From the NCBI GenBank assembly GCA_019418195.1, contig DYCJ01000057.1, positions 1 to 6,154 on the forward strand: a stretch of 6,154 bases of DNA, given 5' to 3'. Source of the stretch: Clostridiales bacterium (GTDB lineage: Bacteria > Bacillota > Clostridia > Lachnospirales > Lachnospiraceae). The notes beneath the pieces were generated by a model that was not told the origin of the DNA, made no database searches, and worked only from the letters and a program-made list of their open reading frames with translations. Position numbers and translations under genes: made by a program. This document shows, piece by piece, positions 3,500 to 6,154 of the stretch (positions are counted from its first letter, which is position 1; every line of letters begins with the position of its first letter).

Positions 3500-6154
3500 T
3501 TATTTTTTCAATTTGATCTTGATCGCACGCTTCAATGCATATGGCAGGATACCTTTAAGTTTATCCTCCGCTTTTCTCATCGTGCTCATCTCCGGAAGAT
3601 CCCGACTCAGGTGAATAGCATCAAACTCACACTTCGTCGTGCACAGTCCGCAGCCGATGCATTTGTTCTCGTCCACTACTGTAGCTCCGCAGCCAAGGCA
3701 CCTTGCCGCTTCCGCCTTAACCTGATCTTCCGTGAATACCGAACGCAGGTCCCGGAAACTGTCTTTTGCGATACCCGCCTTTCTTCCGGGTATCTGACGC
3801 TTCGCATTGTCAAACTCTTCGATCACGACAGCGTCCTTATCAAGTTCCACGAACTGCCTGAGATCACGTCCCAGAGTCAGAGAGTGGCCCTCGTGCACGA
3901 AACGGTGAACAGACTCGCAGCCCTGCTTGCCCGCCGCGATCGCATCGATAGCAAACTTTGGACCTGTATAGACGTCTCCGCCCACGAAAATATCCGGTTC
4001 ATCAGTCTGATATGTCACCAGATCCGCCTTCGCCGTTCCGTTCGGGTTAAGCTTCACTGCCGTATCTTTCAGAAGGTCTCCCCACTCAACTGTCTGTCCG
4101 ATCGAGAGAAGTACATTCTCACAATCCACCGTGATACATTCATTTTCATCATAGACCGGATGGAATCTGCCGTTTTCATCAAATACAGAAACACACTTCT
4201 TCAGAACAATACCTTTTACTTTTCCGTTGTCCTCAAGGATTTCTTTCGGTCCCCATCCGTTCCAGACCACGATGCCTTCTTCGCGTGCTTCTGCCACTTC
4301 ATCCGCAGCTGCCGGCATCTCCGCCAGAGACTCCAGGCAGTACATGTTCACGCTCTCAGATCCAGAACGAAGCGCTGTCCTGGCCACATCGATCGCCACA
4401 TTTCCGCCGCCGATCACAACAGTCCGCCCGGATAACCTTACATCGGCAGGAAGCATTTCACAGCCCGGCACTTTTTCACTGACCGGAGGCTGCGCACTGC
4501 CGGCAGACATTGCAGCTTCTTCTGCGAGATTGATCTTTCGCAGAAAATCAACTCCCGTCTGGACACCTTCTGCATTCTCTCCGGGAACGCCTGCCTTCCT
4601 TCCGCCCTGCGCACCCACAGCCACATAGAACGCCTTGTATCCTTCTTCCCTGAGTTCCGGGATCGTAATATCTTTCCCGACTTCCACACCACACCGGAAC
4701 TCCACATCCATCTGCCGCAGCACGTCGATCTCCGCCTCAATGACTGGTTTTTCCAGCCGGAAAGACGGGATTCCGTTAAGCAGCATTCCGCCCGGCCTTT
4801 TTTCTTTTTCAAACACTGTCACCGGATATCCTTTTGTCCTGAGATAATACGCAGCAGACATACCTGCCGGACCAGCGCCGATGACTGCGATTTTCTGTTC
4901 GAACTGTTTTCCTTCATGGTTCTCGCAGAGCGGAACATACCTGTGCTCTTCGTGCAGCTCTTTCTCTGCAATAAACTTCTTGATCTCATCGATTGCTACA
5001 GCTTTATCGACAGTCCCACGCGTACATGCGTCTTCACAGCGGCGGTTACAGATCGCGCCGCACACGGCCGGAAACGGATTGTCCTGCTTGATAAGTTTCA
5101 GGGCATCCATATATCTGCCTTCCGCCGCCATCTTAACATATCCCTGTACGGCAAGATGCGCCGGACAGGCTGTCTTGCACGGCGATGTTCCGGTCTCATA
5201 GCAGTTAATCTTGGCGTGGTCCCTGTAATCCGGATCCCATTTGTCTCTCCCCCATTTTTCCGTATCGGGGAGCAGCGCTTTCGGGTACCTGATCTCACCG
5301 TGTTTTGTGCACAGCTTCTGTCCCAGTTTTGCCGCGCCCACGGGGCAGACTTCAACACATTTTCCGCACGCCACACATTTTTCTTTCTCTACGTGTGCCC
5401 TGTACGCAGACCGGGACATATTCGGTGTATTGAAAAGCTGTGAAGTCCTCAGTCCGTTGCACACTCCGGGTGCACAATTGCAAATGGCAAAGATTTTCTC
5501 CTCACCGTCGATGTTGGTGATCTGGTGTACAAATCCGTTCCGCTCGGCACGCTCCAGTATCTCCATCACTTCGTCCAGATCGATATAGCGTCCCTTCCCC
5601 GTTTCCACAAGATAATCCGCCATATCGCCCACACCGATACACAGATCACCCTCTATCTCACCACATCCCTCACCGCGCATCCGCTGCTGGCGGCGGCAGG
5701 AACAGGCACCCACTGCATATTTATCCTGATATTTCTTCAGCCAGTGGGATATGTGTTCCACACTCGCAGACTGCTGGTGTGCAGGGATCGCCTTCTCTAC
5801 AGGGATAACATGCATACCGATACCGGAACCTCCGGGCGGCACCATAGGTGTCACTTTCTCGAGCGGGAGTCTTGACATATTCTCAAAAAAGTCTGCAATG
5901 ACCGGATGTTCTTCTGTCTGCTTCTTGTTCATCATCATAAACTCCGCACATCCGGGCACGAACATCGGAAGTACATATTGTTTGTGCCTGTCTTCATTTT
6001 CCCAGTTATACTCGATCATGCCGATGACAGACATCTCATCCAGGAGCTGCTGTACTCTCTCCTTGTCCTTTCCCGACTTCTTCGCAATCTGCTCCAATGT
6101 CATGGGTTTCCTGACTTTCATGGACAGACACACTTCCGCCATCTCGTCAGTCAG
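3500..6154 (-). CDS. Multidomain Fe-S / FAD / NAD(P)H oxidoreductase, GltD-like (5' partial)
   Basis: The frame is open to the window edge: LTDE precedes the first Met (6142), and that Met has no SD, so the true start lies outside. Numbering from that Met (880 residues), domains in order are as follows. A winged-helix-like region covers 13-60. A cysteine module has CSC at 147-149, C160, C168 and CNC at 221-223 with C228. A ferredoxin [4Fe-4S] motif is C256, C259, C262, C266. The GltD/dihydropyrimidine-dehydrogenase-type N-terminal Fe-S domain has C322, C326, C361, C365, C369 and C373. The FAD Rossmann motif is IGAGPAG at 421-427 with E445. The NAD(P) motif is VIGGGNVAID at 576-585. FAD contact GGD is at 721-723. 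A C-terminal [4Fe-4S] cluster is at C828, C831, C834 and C838, with C815/C818 before it. The protein likely moves electrons between NAD(P)H and ferredoxin or another Fe-S partner in the cytoplasm. A roughly 25-residue insert at 543-568 separates the FAD and NAD(P) domains. No glutamate synthase large subunit is nearby, so a gltD name is not justified. Confidence 0.9.
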   Translation of the reverse strand: MTDEMAEVCLSMKVRKPMTLEQIAKKSGKDKERVQQLLDEMSVIGMIEYNWENEDRHKQYVLPMFVPGCAEFMMMNKKQTEEHPVIADFFENMSRLPLEKVTPMVPPGGSGIGMHVIPVEKAIPAHQQSASVEHISHWLKKYQDKYAVGACSCRRQQRMRGEGCGEIEGDLCIGVGDMADYLVETGKGRYIDLDEVMEILERAERNGFVHQITNIDGEEKIFAICNCAPGVCNGLRTSQLFNTPNMSRSAYRAHVEKEKCVACGKCVEVCPVGAAKLGQKLCTKHGEIRYPKALLPDTEKWGRDKWDPDYRDHAKINCYETGTSPCKTACPAHLAVQGYVKMAAEGRYMDALKLIKQDNPFPAVCGAICNRRCEDACTRGTVDKAVAIDEIKKFIAEKELHEEHRYVPLCENHEGKQFEQKIAVIGAGPAGMSAAYYLRTKGYPVTVFEKEKRPGGMLLNGIPSFRLEKPVIEAEIDVLRQMDVEFRCGVEVGKDITIPELREEGYKAFYVAVGAQGGRKAGVPGENAEGVQTGVDFLRKINLAEEAAMSAGSAQPPVSEKVPGCEMLPADVRLSGRTVVIGGGNVAIDVARTALRSGSESVNMYCLESLAEMPAAADEVAEAREEGIVVWNGWGPKEILEDNGKVKGIVLKKCVSVFDENGRFHPVYDENECITVDCENVLLSIGQTVEWGDLLKDTAVKLNPNGTAKADLVTYQTDEPDIFVGGDVYTGPKFAIDAIAAGKQGCESVHRFVHEGHSLTLGRDLRQFVELDKDAVVIEEFDNAKRQIPGRKAGIAKDSFRDLRSVFTEDQVKAEAARCLGCGATVVDENKCIGCGLCTTKCEFDAIHLSRDLPEMSTMRKAEDKLKGILPYALKRAIKIKLKK

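Noticed and set aside
3611..4435. Long plus-strand open frame of 274 codons
   Set aside because: It is antisense to the oxidoreductase core, whose FAD and NAD(P) motifs fix the true frame. Its translation shows no recognisable domain.
4438..4812. Minus-strand 124-codon frame inside the oxidoreductase
   Set aside because: It is an alternate frame of the flavoprotein linker region, Arg/Lys/Ser-rich, with no domain.
3500..6154. Naming the oxidoreductase gltD (glutamate synthase small subunit)
   Set aside because: The extra N-terminal Fe-S modules, the C-terminal ferredoxin motif and the absence of gltB nearby argue for a different electron-transfer role.

Overview
The window reads as chromosomal DNA from an anaerobic Firmicute, most likely a gut Lachnospiraceae/Clostridia relative. 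The evidence is an EcfA1-EcfA2 ECF-transporter ATPase pair, a cysteine-rich ferredoxin/flavin oxidoreductase typical of strict anaerobes, strong GGAGG-type ribosome binding sites and a base composition that looks near 50% GC by eye. Species cannot be named from this sequence. Every supported gene lies on the minus strand, so transcription runs from high to low coordinates.

Region 1 (6154 to 1068) looks like one operon of four genes: a multidomain Fe-S/FAD/NAD(P)H oxidoreductase whose 5' end lies outside the window; a HypA-family nickel metallochaperone; a tryptophan-rich polytopic membrane protein that resembles DUF5692; and a TIM-barrel-like protein of the group annotated as DUF7916 or 'PEP phosphonomutase-related'. 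The gaps are 26, 43 and 38 nt. No hydrogenase structural gene is visible. The combination of redox flavoprotein, nickel chaperone, unknown integral membrane protein and unknown barrel enzyme is the most interesting content of the window. A 6-bp GC-rich hairpin sits between hypA and the membrane protein gene.

Region 2 (896 to 1067) is a 172-nt intergenic boundary. It holds a 12-bp stem-loop that probably ends the upstream operon. Just beyond it is a good SigA-type promoter (TTGCAA, 17 nt, TACAAT) for the next unit, and a duplicated 9-mer lies next to that promoter.

Region 3 (871 to 1) is the start of an ECF vitamin/metal transporter energising module. It contains a complete ecfA1, and the first ten codons of ecfA2 overlap the end of ecfA1. 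The transport module appears to be transcribed separately from the redox operon.
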